Below are positions 46,204 through 54,840 of a stretch of 64,000 nucleotides of DNA, in pieces. Each line of letters begins with the position of its first letter. Position 1 is the stretch's first letter. Source of the DNA: Nonomuraea deserti (GTDB lineage: Bacteria > Actinomycetota > Actinomycetes > Streptosporangiales > Streptosporangiaceae). Both the position numbers and the translations under genes were made by a program. The notes beneath the pieces were generated by a model that was not told where the DNA came from, made no database searches, and saw only the letters and a list, made by a program, of their open reading frames with translations. The stretch is taken from NCBI RefSeq assembly GCF_004348685.1, contig NZ_SMKO01000019.1, positions 21,308-85,307 of the forward strand, given 5' to 3'.

Positions 46204-47473
46204 GTGTGCCGTCGTCCTCCAGGGCCACGGGGGTCCCGGTGCGGGCGGACATGGTGGCCGCGACGCCCGTCAGCACGCTGCGGATGCCGTCGCGGTAGCC
46301 GGCCTGCCGGGCCAGCGGGTCGTCGCCGGGGCCGCGGAAGACGTCGTCGAGCAGCAGGCGGTCGCCGCCGCCGTGCCCGCCGGCCCCGGTCTCGATCGGC
46401 ACCTCCTCGGGCCTGCTCCAGTGGCGGCGCAGCGTGAGCCTCTCCCACGCCCCCGACGCGTGCTCCTTGGAGGCGGCGCTCGGGTCGATGGCGGCGTGCG
46501 GCGGGGTCCACTCCCGCTCGACGACGTCCAGCTCCAGCCGCCCCTCCGTGCCGTTGAAGGCCACGCGGTAGCCCTCCCAGGGGGCGTGGGCGTGCAGCGA
46601 GTACGTCATGATCGCGCGGTTGGTGTAGCGCACCAGCACGGACATGTTGTCGTCGATGGTGACGCCCTCGCCGAAGACGTCCTGGTCGCGGATGTAGCCG
46701 TCCTCGTGCTCGGCGTCGAGGTAGAGGCGCTTGAGGCGCGGGTCGGCGGAGATGTCCAGGATGAACGGGTCGCTGCCCAGGCCGGGAGCGCCCTGCCCGC
46801 GCTCGGGACGCGGGTCGAGCCCGCGCTTCCTGGCGTTCTCGGCGCCGTAGAAACGCAGGTCGGTCTGGGCGAACACGAGCTCGGGCGCCGCCGCCAGCCA
46901 CCAGTTGACCAGGTCGAAATGGTGGGTCGACTTGTGCACGAGCAGGCCGCCCGAGCTGTCCCTGTCGCGGTGCCAGCGGCGGAAGTAGTCGGCGCCGTGG
47001 ATGGTGTCGAGCGTCCACTCGAAGTGCACGGAGGTCACCTCGCCGATCGCGCCGTCCATGAGGATGCGGCGCACGGCGGAGTTGCGCGGCGAGTAGCGGT
47101 AGTTGAAGGTGACGATCAGCTTGCCGCTGCTGCGCTCGGCCGACGCCGCGATGGCCGCGCAGCTCTCGGCGTCGACGGTGAGCGGCTTCTCGACGACGAC
47201 GTCCTTGCCGGCGTCGAGCGCCGCGCACACGTAGCGCGCGTGCGTGGCGTCGACCGTGGTGACGATGACCGCGTCGGCGAGCTCGAGCACCTTGTCGAAC
47301 TCAGCGGGCATGAAACGCGGCACCTGCGCACCGATCCGCTCGGCGTAGTAGTCCATGCGGGTGCGGTTCGTGTCGCACAAAGCGACGATGGTGCCGGCGT
47401 CGCGCCACTCCCCGAGCAGCGCGTCGACGTACATCTGCGCGCGGTGCCCGAGCCCGACGAACGCGTACTTCAT
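46193..47473 (-). CDS. Gfo/Idh/MocA-family oxidoreductase
   Basis: 426 residues. The N-terminal Rossmann domain begins KYAFVGLGHRAQMYVDAL, and Glu95-Lys96-Pro97 (VVVEKPLTVD) is the family's nicotinamide/substrate-binding EKP motif. The C-terminal alpha/beta domain contains GLLVHKSTHHFDLVNWWL with the likely substrate His. It oxidises or reduces a sugar, sugar acid or cyclitol with NAD(P). It sits between the esterase and the sugar-binding protein of the same operon, 22 bp before the binding-protein stop, so a role in breakdown of the imported sugar is likely. Confidence 0.9.
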   Translation of the reverse strand: MKYAFVGLGHRAQMYVDALLGEWRDAGTIVALCDTNRTRMDYYAERIGAQVPRFMPAEFDKVLELADAVIVTTVDATHARYVCAALDAGKDVVVEKPLTVDAESCAAIAASAERSSGKLIVTFNYRYSPRNSAVRRILMDGAIGEVTSVHFEWTLDTIHGADYFRRWHRDRDSSGGLLVHKSTHHFDLVNWWLAAAPELVFAQTDLRFYGAENARKRGLDPRPERGQGAPGLGSDPFILDISADPRLKRLYLDAEHEDGYIRDQDVFGEGVTIDDNMSVLVRYTNRAIMTYSLHAHAPWEGYRVAFNGTEGRLELDVVEREWTPPHAAIDPSAASKEHASGAWERLTLRRHWSRPEEVPIETGAGGHGGGDRLLLDDVFRGPGDDPLARQAGYRDGIRSVLTGVAATMSARTGTPVALEDDGTRVR

Positions 47474-47495
47474 GTCTCTCCTCTGGTGCGAAGGA

Positions 47496-48779
47496 TCAGC
47501 CCGCGATCGAGGCGTTGGCCTCGGTCAGGAACTTCTGTGCGGCGTCGTCGGTGGTCATCCTGCCGAACAGGACCTCCTCCGAGTACCGCGTCAGGATGTC
47601 TTCCATGGCGCTGGCACCCTTGGGCGGCGCGGCCGGCGGGTCCGACAGCTCGCTCCTGACCTCGTCGATGAAGTCCAGCGTCTTGATGTCGGTCTCCGGC
47701 AGCTTGTCCTTGACCGCGGCCAGCACCTTGGAGCTGGCCGGCAGGCCGCGGTCGCTCAGGATGATCGCGCCCGCCTCCGGGTCGTTGATCATGAAGTCGA
47801 TGAACTTGGCGGCCTCGGCCGGGTGCTCGGTCTTCGACGAGGCGGTGTAGAGCATCGCCGGCTGCAGGAACATGCCGCCCGTGGTGGCGCCCTCCGCCTT
47901 CGGCATCCGGAGCAGGCTGACGTCCTGGCCCGAGGCCTTGTTGATGGCGCCGAGCTGGTTGCTCCACCACATGCCCATCGCGCCGGTGTTGGTGCCGAGC
48001 AGCGACTGGTCCACGCTCTGGGCGCCGATCTCGACACTCTTGGCGGCGTCGGGGGTGCCCTTGGTCTTGATCAGGGTCTGCATGTTGGCCCACCACGCCT
48101 TGAGCGTGTCGGGCGTGATGCCGAGCTTGTTGCCGTTGTAGAACTTCTCACCGCGCTGGGCGGCGAAGATCTCCAGGTAGCCCGGGTTGAAGCTCTGCTG
48201 CGTGCCGAAGACCTTGCCGTCGCTCCCGGCGGTGATCTTCGACGCCAGGTCGACGTAGTCCTGCCAGGTCCACTTGGTGTCGTCGGGCAGCTTCTGCCCG
48301 CTCTTCTCGACCAGGGCCGGGTTGACGACCAGGCTGAAGGCGTTGACGCCGGTGGGGATGGCGTACTGCTTGCCGTCGAGGGAGCCGGTGGCCAGCACCT
48401 TGGCGTCGATGTCGGCGGTGTTGACCTTGCCGGCGAGGTCGGCCAGCGCGCCGCGCTCGGCGTATTCGCGCAGGCCGCGGATCTCGATGGTGATGACGTC
48501 CGGCGCGTCGTTGCCCGCGACCTTGGTGGCCAGCGTCTCGTAGTAGCTGCCGAAGTCGGAGAACTCGCCCTCGATGTCGATGTTCGGGTTCTTCGCCTCG
48601 AACTTCTTGATCGCCTCTTCGGTCATCTTCTGCCGCGCGTCGCTGCCCCAGTAGGAGAAGCGCACCTTGACCTTGCCATCGGCGCTTTCGCCGCCGCTGT
48701 CACTGCCGCAGGCCGCGGTGACCGCCAGCACGGCGGTGGCGAGCAGGGCCGCCGACCACATCTTCTTGCCAGAGCTCAC
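47496..48779 (-). CDS. Extracellular sugar-binding lipoprotein of the aldarate cluster
   Basis: 427 residues. Signal peptide with lipobox VTAACG (Cys24), then a Ser/Gly/Glu linker and a family-1 binding-protein core (KVRFSYWGSDARQKMTEEAIKKFEAKNPNIDIEGEF). It should capture the substrate for the permeases at 48825 and 49675. The 45-bp gap to the permease and same orientation place it in one operon with them and with the downstream oxidoreductase and esterase. Confidence 0.92.
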   Translation of the reverse strand: MSSGKKMWSAALLATAVLAVTAACGSDSGGESADGKVKVRFSYWGSDARQKMTEEAIKKFEAKNPNIDIEGEFSDFGSYYETLATKVAGNDAPDVITIEIRGLREYAERGALADLAGKVNTADIDAKVLATGSLDGKQYAIPTGVNAFSLVVNPALVEKSGQKLPDDTKWTWQDYVDLASKITAGSDGKVFGTQQSFNPGYLEIFAAQRGEKFYNGNKLGITPDTLKAWWANMQTLIKTKGTPDAAKSVEIGAQSVDQSLLGTNTGAMGMWWSNQLGAINKASGQDVSLLRMPKAEGATTGGMFLQPAMLYTASSKTEHPAEAAKFIDFMINDPEAGAIILSDRGLPASSKVLAAVKDKLPETDIKTLDFIDEVRSELSDPPAAPPKGASAMEDILTRYSEEVLFGRMTTDDAAQKFLTEANASIAG

Positions 48780-48824
48780 GGCTCTACCTCCTAGGGGGTC
48801 TTCTGGGGTTGGGGGGTGGAGGAA

Positions 48825-49691
48825 CTACTTCAGTCCCGTGGTGGCGACACCACGGATCAGGTACTTCTGCCCGGCCAGGAAGAAACCGAAGATCGGGCCG
48901 AGCGCGATGATCGACATGGCGAACATAGGGCCCCACGACGACTCTCCACTAGAGTCCAGGAATGTCCGCAACGCGACCGGGACGGTGAAGTTATCCGGGT
49001 TGTTGAGATAGAGCAGCTGGCTGAGGAAGTCGTTCCACGTCCAGATGAACGTGAAGATCGCGGTCGTGGCCAGGGCGGGCAGCGAGAGCGGCATGACGAC
49101 CCTGATGAAGATGCGCCAGTAGCCCGCGCCGTCGATCTCGGCCGCCTCGTCCAGCTCCCTCGGCAGGGTGCGGATGAACTGCACCATGAGGAAGATGAAG
49201 AACGCGTCGGTGGCCAGCACCTTCGGCATGACCAGCGGCCAGATCGTGTTGATCAGGTCCAGCTCGGAGAACATGATGTACTGCGGCACGATCACCACGT
49301 GGTGCGGCAACATGATCGTGCCCAGCATGATCGTGAACCAGAGCCTCTTCAGCGGGAAGTTCAGCCGCGCGAAGGCGTAGGCGGCCAGCGAGCAGGCCAC
49401 CAGGTTCGCCACCACCGACAGCGCGGTGATGACCGCGGAGTTCCACAGGTAGTAGCCGAAGGGGTGCTTCAGCGCGGTCCAGCCCTCGGTGTAGTTCTCC
49501 AGCGTGACCTCGCTCGGCAGCAGGCCGGGCTGCCGGAAGATGAGCTCCTCCGGCTTGAGCGAGCTGGAGACCATCCAGAACAGTGGATACAGCATGATCA
49601 CGCCGAAGCCGATCAGCAGGATGTGCTTGACCACCGGTCCGCCCTTGAGCGGGCGGAACAGAACCGGAAGCGGCCTACTTGGTGTCGCCAT
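48825..49691 (-). CDS. CUT1 sugar ABC transporter permease (MalG type)
   Basis: 288 residues with six membrane helices and the EAA loop (PRELDEAAEIDGAGYWRIFIRVVMPLSLPAL). A 17-bp overlap with the upstream MalF-type gene shows coupling. No ATPase is encoded nearby, so a shared ATPase is expected. Confidence 0.92.
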   Translation of the reverse strand: MATPSRPLPVLFRPLKGGPVVKHILLIGFGVIMLYPLFWMVSSSLKPEELIFRQPGLLPSEVTLENYTEGWTALKHPFGYYLWNSAVITALSVVANLVACSLAAYAFARLNFPLKRLWFTIMLGTIMLPHHVVIVPQYIMFSELDLINTIWPLVMPKVLATDAFFIFLMVQFIRTLPRELDEAAEIDGAGYWRIFIRVVMPLSLPALATTAIFTFIWTWNDFLSQLLYLNNPDNFTVPVALRTFLDSSGESSWGPMFAMSIIALGPIFGFFLAGQKYLIRGVATTGLK

Positions 49692-50637
49692 AGAAGACCC
49701 AATACTTGGAAGCGAGGAAGTTCACCCCGGTCAGCCCGGCGATGATGAGCAGCAGGACCCACGCCATCGCGGCCGCGTAGCCCATGTCGTAGTCCCTGAA
49801 TCCGTTCAGGTAGAGGTAGAGCGTGTAGAAGAGCGTCGAGTCGGCGGGACCGCCGGTGCCGTTGCTCACGATGAACGACTGCGTGAACGACTGGAACGAC
49901 TTGATGATCTCGAGCACCAGGTTGAAGAAGATGATCGGCGTCAGCAGCGGCAGCGTGATCGACCTGAACTGCCGCAGCGGGCCTGCGCCGTCGACCGCGG
50001 CGGCCTCGTAATAGCTGCTGGGGATCTGGCGGAGCCCGGCCAGGAAGATGATCATGGGGGCGCCGAACGTCCACACATGCAGGATGATCAGCGTGCCGAG
50101 AGCGTAGTCGGGGTGGCCGACCCAGCCGGGGCCCTGGATGCCGAAGGCCCCGAGCAGCGCGTTGACCAGACCGTCGGCGCCGAAGACCTTGCGCCAGAGG
50201 ATGGCGATCGCGACGCTGCCGCCGAGCAGCGAGGGCAGGTAGAAGATCGAGCGGTAGATCGCCAGGCCGCGCAGCCCCCGGTCGAGCACCAGGGCCAGCG
50301 CGAGGGCGAAGGCGAGTTGCAGCGGCACCGAGACGATCACGTAGATCGTGGTGACCTTCAGCGAGGAGATGTACCTCGGGTCCTCGGTGAACATCTTGAC
50401 GTAGTTGTCGAAGCCGACCCACTTGGCCTCCTCCAGGAGGCTGTAGTCGGTGAACGACAGGTAGAGCGAGGCGAGGATCGGGCCGATCGTGATGACGAGC
50501 AGGCCGGCGAACCAGGGGGCCAGGAAGAGATAGGCGGCCCGCGCCTCGCGGCGGGAGCGTTTCGTGGAGCGGTGTCCGCCGCCACGCGCGGGTCCGGTCA
50601 CCGCCTCCCGGGGCTTCACCGCCACCGAGTCAGCCAT
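49675..50637 (-). CDS. CUT1 sugar ABC transporter permease (MalF type)
   Basis: About 320 residues. The ATG at 50637 is preferred over the GTG at 50649 because the GAGGAG site would overlap the latter. Six membrane helices; the EAA loop reads YYEAAAVDGAGPLRQFRSITLPLLTPII. First gene of the operon running to the esterase at 45163. A GGATAGCGCTTTCC near-palindrome 47 bp upstream and a TACAACCGTTTGC site further up suggest LacI control from the divergent side. Confidence 0.9.
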   Translation of the reverse strand: MADSVAVKPREAVTGPARGGGHRSTKRSRREARAAYLFLAPWFAGLLVITIGPILASLYLSFTDYSLLEEAKWVGFDNYVKMFTEDPRYISSLKVTTIYVIVSVPLQLAFALALALVLDRGLRGLAIYRSIFYLPSLLGGSVAIAILWRKVFGADGLVNALLGAFGIQGPGWVGHPDYALGTLIILHVWTFGAPMIIFLAGLRQIPSSYYEAAAVDGAGPLRQFRSITLPLLTPIIFFNLVLEIIKSFQSFTQSFIVSNGTGGPADSTLFYTLYLYLNGFRDYDMGYAAAMAWVLLLIIAGLTGVNFLASKYWVFYGDTK

Positions 50638-50683
50638 GACGGAACTCACTCCTCATCACGAACCTTCCGGCGAGACATGTACT

Positions 50684-50697
50684 GGATAGCGCTTTCC
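50684..50697. promoter_or_regulatory. CRE-like near-palindrome before the sugar importer
   Basis: GGATAGCGCTTTCC has central GCGC and one mismatched pair; the shape is that of LacI/CRE operators. Located 47-60 bp upstream of the MalF-type start, overlapping where the promoter should lie. Confidence 0.5.
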
Positions 50698-50828
50698 TAT
50701 AGCTGGCAGGAAAGATGCGTCAACCCTTTGCAGGCGTTACCTAGCCGTTACCGATATATCGTTGGCGCGTTTGCCCTGCTGAACAGGTTGCCCTCGAAAG
50801 AAGTCAGATGAATTTGGCCCTCGTTTAG

Positions 50829-50844
50829 TACAACCGTTTGCAGC
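50829..50844. promoter_or_regulatory. LacI-type operator TACAACCGTTTGCAGC
   Basis: Contains CAACCGTTTGCA, matching GCAACCGCTTGC (51821) and GCAACTGTTTGC (51963). It sits just after the LacI stop codon, about 190 bp upstream of the importer operon start. Confidence 0.65.
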
Positions 50845-50850
50845 ACTCCG

Positions 50851-51804
50851 CTAGCGCGGAGCGGCCGTGGAGTCCCTGACGACCAGTCGGGTCTCCAACG
50901 AGGTGGTGGCGCTCACCTCCTGGATGAGCAGATCGACCGCGAGCCGCCCCGCCGCGGCGGTGGGCATGGCGACCGTGGTGAGTTTGGGACGGTTCAGCCG
51001 CCCTGGAACGATATCGTCGATCCCCACGACGCTCACGTCCTCGGGAACGCTCAGCCCCAGATCACCGAGGCCCTCGATGAGCCCGATCGCCACCAGGTCG
51101 TTGTAGGCCAGCACGCCGGTCACCCCCGCGTCGCGCACCCGGCCCGCGGCGGCGAAACCGCCCCGCTCGGTGGGCGCGTTGGGGCCGATGACGGCGAGCT
51201 CCACACCCGGCACCTGCTCGGCGGCGGCGCGGATCTCCGCGCTCGTCCACGATCCGGCAGGACCCGACACCAGCGCCACCCGGCGGTGCCCGAACCCGGC
51301 CAGATGCTCGACGGCCAGCCTGGCGCCGTGGCCGACGTCCATCAGCACGGTGGCGGCCCCCCGCAGCCGCCGGTTGATCACCACGAACGGCACCCGCTCG
51401 GCCAGCCGCTCCAGCGCCTTGTTGGACGAGCGCGGGCTGCACAGCACCACGCCGTCCACCTGCTTGGAGAACGCCTGCACCAGCTCCTCCTCGGCGGCCG
51501 GCTCCTCGTCGGTGTCGGCCACGAACAGGTGGTAGTCGCGCTGCCTGGCGGCCGCGTGGGCGGCCTTGATCAGCGGCGGGAAGAACGGGTTGGCGATGTC
51601 GGCCACGATCAGGCCGAGATTGTGGGTGCGCCCGGTCGTGAGCGCCCTGGCTGCCCGGTTGGGCCGGTATCCGAGCTCCTCGGCCACGGTCAGCACCCTG
51701 GTGCGGGTGGCGGCGTTCACCATGTGCGGCGCGGAGAACGTCCGCGACACGGTCGATACATGCACACCGGAGGCCCGGGCCACATCACGAATCGTCACAG
51801 TCAC
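50851..51804 (-). CDS. LacI-family regulator of the carbohydrate-acid cluster
   Basis: 317 residues from the GTG at 51804 (AGGGTG upstream); another GTG 6 bp later is equally possible. The HTH (VTIRDVARASGVHVSTVSRTF) is immediately N-terminal, the hinge is HMVNAATRTRV, and the effector domain is standard (TTGRTHNLGLIVADIANPFF, DGVVLCSP, LAGFGHRRVALV, VSVVGIDDI). It lies between the importer operon and the divergent catabolic operon, with matching operator-like sites before both, and so most likely represses the whole 45-58 kb cluster. Confidence 0.92.
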   Translation of the reverse strand: MTVTIRDVARASGVHVSTVSRTFSAPHMVNAATRTRVLTVAEELGYRPNRAARALTTGRTHNLGLIVADIANPFFPPLIKAAHAAARQRDYHLFVADTDEEPAAEEELVQAFSKQVDGVVLCSPRSSNKALERLAERVPFVVINRRLRGAATVLMDVGHGARLAVEHLAGFGHRRVALVSGPAGSWTSAEIRAAAEQVPGVELAVIGPNAPTERGGFAAAGRVRDAGVTGVLAYNDLVAIGLIEGLGDLGLSVPEDVSVVGIDDIVPGRLNRPKLTTVAMPTAAAGRLAVDLLIQEVSATTSLETRLVVRDSTAAPR

Positions 51805-51820
51805 AATCGCACACCCTAAC

Positions 51821-51832
51821 GCAACCGCTTGC
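51821..51832. promoter_or_regulatory. LacI-type operator GCAACCGCTTGC
   Basis: Palindromic half sites GCAA and TTGC around CCGC, 17 bp upstream of the LacI start codon: a probable autoregulatory site. Confidence 0.7.
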
Positions 51833-51850
51833 AGAGGCCCTGGGGCGGAT

Positions 51851-51862
51851 GAAAGCGCTTGC
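51851..51862. promoter_or_regulatory. LacI-type operator GAAAGCGCTTGC
   Basis: A second operator-like element 30 bp from the previous one, with AGCGCT centre. The spacing would allow two repressor dimers on the same DNA face. Confidence 0.6.
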
Positions 51863-51960
51863 TGTACCATCCCGCAACCAAAGCAGCCGTGAATCCCCAG
51901 CTAGACCGCCAGTCATGAAATCACCTCTTGACGCCCTGCCCTTCCTGACACAAAGGTTTA

Positions 51961-51976
51961 GTGCAACTGTTTGCAG
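51961..51976. promoter_or_regulatory. LacI-type operator before the catabolic operon
   Basis: GTGCAACTGTTTGCAG contains GCAACTGTTTGC and ends 20 bp before the GTG start of the first catabolic gene, a position where bound repressor would block transcription. Confidence 0.7.
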
Positions 51977-51996
51977 TCTTGAAGGAGCCCCTCACG

Positions 51997-52887
51997 GTGA
52001 GCAGAGTCCTCGTCACCGGAAGCGCAGGACGCCTCGGCCGCAGCGTGGTCAGAACGCTCGCGACGGCCGGGCACGAGGTCATCGGCGTGGACCGCGCCCC
52101 AGGAACCCCAGGTGAGGCCGCCGCCACCTTACCCGCCGACCTCACCGACACGGGAGAGGCGTTCGAGACGATCGCCAGGTTCCGGCCGGAGACGGTGATC
52201 CATCTGGCCGCGATCGCCACCCCGTTCAGCCGCCCGGAGTCGGTGATCTTCAAGGTCAACACCCAGCTGGCGTTCAACGTCTGCGAGGCGTCCGTGGCGC
52301 TCGGCGTGGCCGGCGTGGTCGTGGCCAGCAGCCCCACCGTGCTCGGGTACGGCGCCCCCGGCGGCTGGGCGCCGGCGTACCTGCCGATCGACGAGGAACA
52401 CCCCGTGCGGCCGTGGAACGCGTACAACCTGTCCAAGGTGGCGGCCGAACAGACGATGAAGGCGTTCGCCGTGGCCGGGACGACCAGGATGGCCGCGGTC
52501 CGGCCGTGCTTCGTCATCCCGCCCGAGGAGTGGGCGGGCGCGCCGACCCAGTCCGGGCACACCGTCAAGGAGCGGCTGGACCGGCCGGACCTCGCCGGCG
52601 TCTCCCTGTTCAACTACATCGACTCCCGCGACGCCGCCGACATGATCGCCGTGCTCTCCCAGGCCCTGCCGGAGCTGCCGAACGGCGAGGTCTTCTTCGC
52701 CGGCGCCGCCGACGCGCTGGCCAGGAAACCGCTGGCCGAGCTGCTCCCCCAGGTCGTGCCCGGCACCGAGCAGCTCGCGGCCGGGCTCACCGGCACCTCC
52801 CCCGCCTTCTCGACCACCAAGGCAGAGCGCCTGCTCGGCTGGCAGCCGAAGCGGAGCTGGCGCACCGAACTCAAGGAAGTTCCATGA
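51997..52887 (+). CDS. NAD-dependent epimerase/dehydratase, possible uronate dehydrogenase
   Basis: 296 residues. The GTG at 51997 with AAGGAG at 51982-51987 fixes the start. Extended SDR fold: VLVTGSAGRLGRSVVRTL (Rossmann loop), VIHLAAIATP, and the active site YNLSK (Tyr, Lys). Extended SDRs include sugar epimerases and the NAD-dependent uronate dehydrogenase that makes aldarolactones. Since the next genes encode a KdgD-like dehydratase and an enolase-superfamily enzyme, a uronate-oxidising role is plausible, but the sequence does not prove it. Confidence 0.8.
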   Translation: MSRVLVTGSAGRLGRSVVRTLATAGHEVIGVDRAPGTPGEAAATLPADLTDTGEAFETIARFRPETVIHLAAIATPFSRPESVIFKVNTQLAFNVCEASVALGVAGVVVASSPTVLGYGAPGGWAPAYLPIDEEHPVRPWNAYNLSKVAAEQTMKAFAVAGTTRMAAVRPCFVIPPEEWAGAPTQSGHTVKERLDRPDLAGVSLFNYIDSRDAADMIAVLSQALPELPNGEVFFAGAADALARKPLAELLPQVVPGTEQLAAGLTGTSPAFSTTKAERLLGWQPKRSWRTELKEVP

Positions 52888-53756
52888 AACTCAGCGGTGT
52901 GCTGTTCTTCCCCGTGACCCCGTTCGACGCCGGTGGCGGGCTCGCCGAGGAGGTGCTGGCCGAGCACATTTCCCAGCGCATGGAGCACGGCCCGGGCGCT
53001 GTCTTCGTGGCCTGCGGCACCGGCGAGTTCTCCGCCCTGTCGGAGGCCGAGCACGCCCGCGCGGTGCGGGTGGCGGCCGAGGCCGTGGGCGGCCGGGTGC
53101 CGGTGTTCGCGGGCGCGGGCGGCCCGCTCGGCGCGGCGCTGAACCAGGCACGGGCCGCCAAGGAGGCGGGCGCGGACGGGCTGCTGCTCATGCCGCCGTA
53201 CCTGGCGCAGGGGCCGGGGCACGGCTACACCGCGTACGTGTCGGCGATCGCCTCCGAGCTGCCCGTGATCATCTACCAGCGCGGAACGGTCGCGCTGGAG
53301 CCCGACACCGTGGTCGAGCTGGCCGGCGTCCCCGGCGTGATCGGGCTCAAGGACGGCCTGGGCGACATCGACAGGATGCAGCGGACCGTGCTGGCCGTGC
53401 GCGAGAGGTTCCCCGGCTTCCTGTTCTTCAACGGGCTGCCGACGGCCGAGCTGACCATGCCCGCCTACCGGGGCATCGGCGTGGAGCTCTACTCCAGCGC
53501 AGTGTTCGCGTTCGCGCCGGAGATCGCCAAGGCCTACCTGAACGGCGACGAACGGCTGCTGACGGAGTTCTACGCCCCCCTCGTACGGCTGCGGGGCAAG
53601 GTCCCCGGCTACCCGGTCTCCCTGGTCAAGGCCGGCGTCCGGCTGCGCGGCCTGGACGTGGGCGGCGTCCGCCCGCCGCTGGTGGACGTCACCGACGAGC
53701 ATCTGGAGGAGCTGGAGGCGCTGATCAAGACCGGTCTCGAGCTGGCGGCGTCATGA
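52884..53756 (+). CDS. 5-dehydro-4-deoxyglucarate dehydratase-like (DapA superfamily)
   Basis: 290 residues of the DHDPS/NAL class I aldolase fold. Lys156 (VIGLKDGLGD) is the Schiff-base lysine and Tyr131 (PVIIYQRG) its partner. GTGEFSALSEAEHARAV and LKDGLGD are the variants I associate with KdgD, which converts 5-keto-4-deoxyglucarate to 2-oxoglutarate semialdehyde with loss of CO2 and water. ATGA overlap with the previous gene, and 4-bp overlap with the next, show one operon. Confidence 0.85.
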   Translation: MKLSGVLFFPVTPFDAGGGLAEEVLAEHISQRMEHGPGAVFVACGTGEFSALSEAEHARAVRVAAEAVGGRVPVFAGAGGPLGAALNQARAAKEAGADGLLLMPPYLAQGPGHGYTAYVSAIASELPVIIYQRGTVALEPDTVVELAGVPGVIGLKDGLGDIDRMQRTVLAVRERFPGFLFFNGLPTAELTMPAYRGIGVELYSSAVFAFAPEIAKAYLNGDERLLTEFYAPLVRLRGKVPGYPVSLVKAGVRLRGLDVGGVRPPLVDVTDEHLEELEALIKTGLELAAS

Positions 53757-54808
53757 CCGTCACCGAGCTGCGTACCGAGCTGCGCAGCGTCCCGCTGCCC
53801 CGTCCCTGGGGCGCGGACGTGCCGGCCAACCACGTGGTCGTCACCCGCGTCACGCTGGCGGACGGGCGCACCGGCAGCGGCTTCTCGTGGACGCCGCAGA
53901 TCGGCGCGCACGCCGTCAAGGCGCTGCTCGACCACGACCTGCGCGAGGCGCTGATCGGCCTCGACCCGCATCCCGAGGTGGTGTGGGACCGGCTCTGGCG
54001 GCACCTGCGGGAGGCGGGCCCCGGCGGGATCACCACCGTCGCGCTGGCCGGCGTCGACCTGGCGCTGTGGGACCTGCGCTGCGGCGAACGCGACCTGGCC
54101 GGCGTGCTCGGGCGGCGGCGCGACGAGGTCCCGGTCTACGGCAGCGGCGTCAACCTGCACTATCCCCTGGAGGAGCTGGTCGCGCAGGCCCGCCGCTGGG
54201 TGGCGGCCGGCTACCGGGGCGTCAAGATCAAGGTGGGCCGCCCCGACCTGGCCGAGGACGTGGCGCGGGTGGCCGCGGTCCGCGAGGTGATCGGCCCCGA
54301 CCGGCTGCTGATGATCGACGCCAACCAGCGGTGGGACCTCCATCGGGCGCGGCGGGCCCTCGCCGCGCTCCGCGAGTTCGACCTGCACTGGATCGAGGAG
54401 CCGCTGCCCGCCGACGACGTGGCCGCGCACGTGGAGCTGCGCCGCTCCACCGACGTGCCGGTCGCCGTCGGCGAGAACGTCTACACCGCGTACGGTTTCC
54501 GCGACCTGCTGGCGGCCGGCGCGTGCGACGTCGTCCAGCCGAACGTGGCGCGGGTCGGCGGGATCACGCCGTTCCTGCGCGTCGTGGAGCTGGCCAGGAC
54601 GTACGACGTGCCGGTCTACCCGCACCTGCTGAGCGAGATGTCGGGGCAGCTCGCGCTGGCCCTGCCGCTGCCCGCCATGGTGGAGGACGTGGAGGACGCC
54701 TCGTTCGCCGCCCTGGGGCTGCTGGACGAGCCGTACCCGGTGGAGGTCTGCGGCGGCGTGCTCCGCTCGGGCGCCCACGCCGGGCTCGGGTTGAGGTGGT
54801 CGTGGTGA
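53753..54808 (+). CDS. Mandelate-racemase/muconate-lactonising-type enolase (glucarate or galactarate dehydratase-like)
   Basis: 351 residues of the enolase superfamily. Lys158-x-Lys160 (GVKIKVG) is the base pair of the MLE/MR barrel. The Mg ligands are Asp189 (MIDANQRW), Glu215 (WIEEPL) and Glu241 (VGENV). His291 (YPHLLSE) may act as acid. Such enzymes dehydrate acid sugars or open/isomerise aldarolactones, feeding KdgD. ATGA overlap with the preceding gene. Its stop is only 5 bp from the left edge of an inserted TnpB element. Confidence 0.88.
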   Translation: MTVTELRTELRSVPLPRPWGADVPANHVVVTRVTLADGRTGSGFSWTPQIGAHAVKALLDHDLREALIGLDPHPEVVWDRLWRHLREAGPGGITTVALAGVDLALWDLRCGERDLAGVLGRRRDEVPVYGSGVNLHYPLEELVAQARRWVAAGYRGVKIKVGRPDLAEDVARVAAVREVIGPDRLLMIDANQRWDLHRARRALAALREFDLHWIEEPLPADDVAAHVELRRSTDVPVAVGENVYTAYGFRDLLAAGACDVVQPNVARVGGITPFLRVVELARTYDVPVYPHLLSEMSGQLALALPLPAMVEDVEDASFAALGLLDEPYPVEVCGGVLRSGAHAGLGLRWSW

Positions 54809-54813
54809 CTCCT

Positions 54814-54833
54814 CCGCTCCCTGAAGGGAGCGG
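54814..54833. repeat. Right-end hairpin of the TnpB element
   Basis: CCGCTCCC pairs with GGGAGCGG around a TGAA loop, 7 bp beyond the tnpB stop. In TnpB systems the guide RNA (omega RNA) usually covers this end and the adjoining host DNA. Confidence 0.7.
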
Positions 54834-54840
54834 CTTCTCG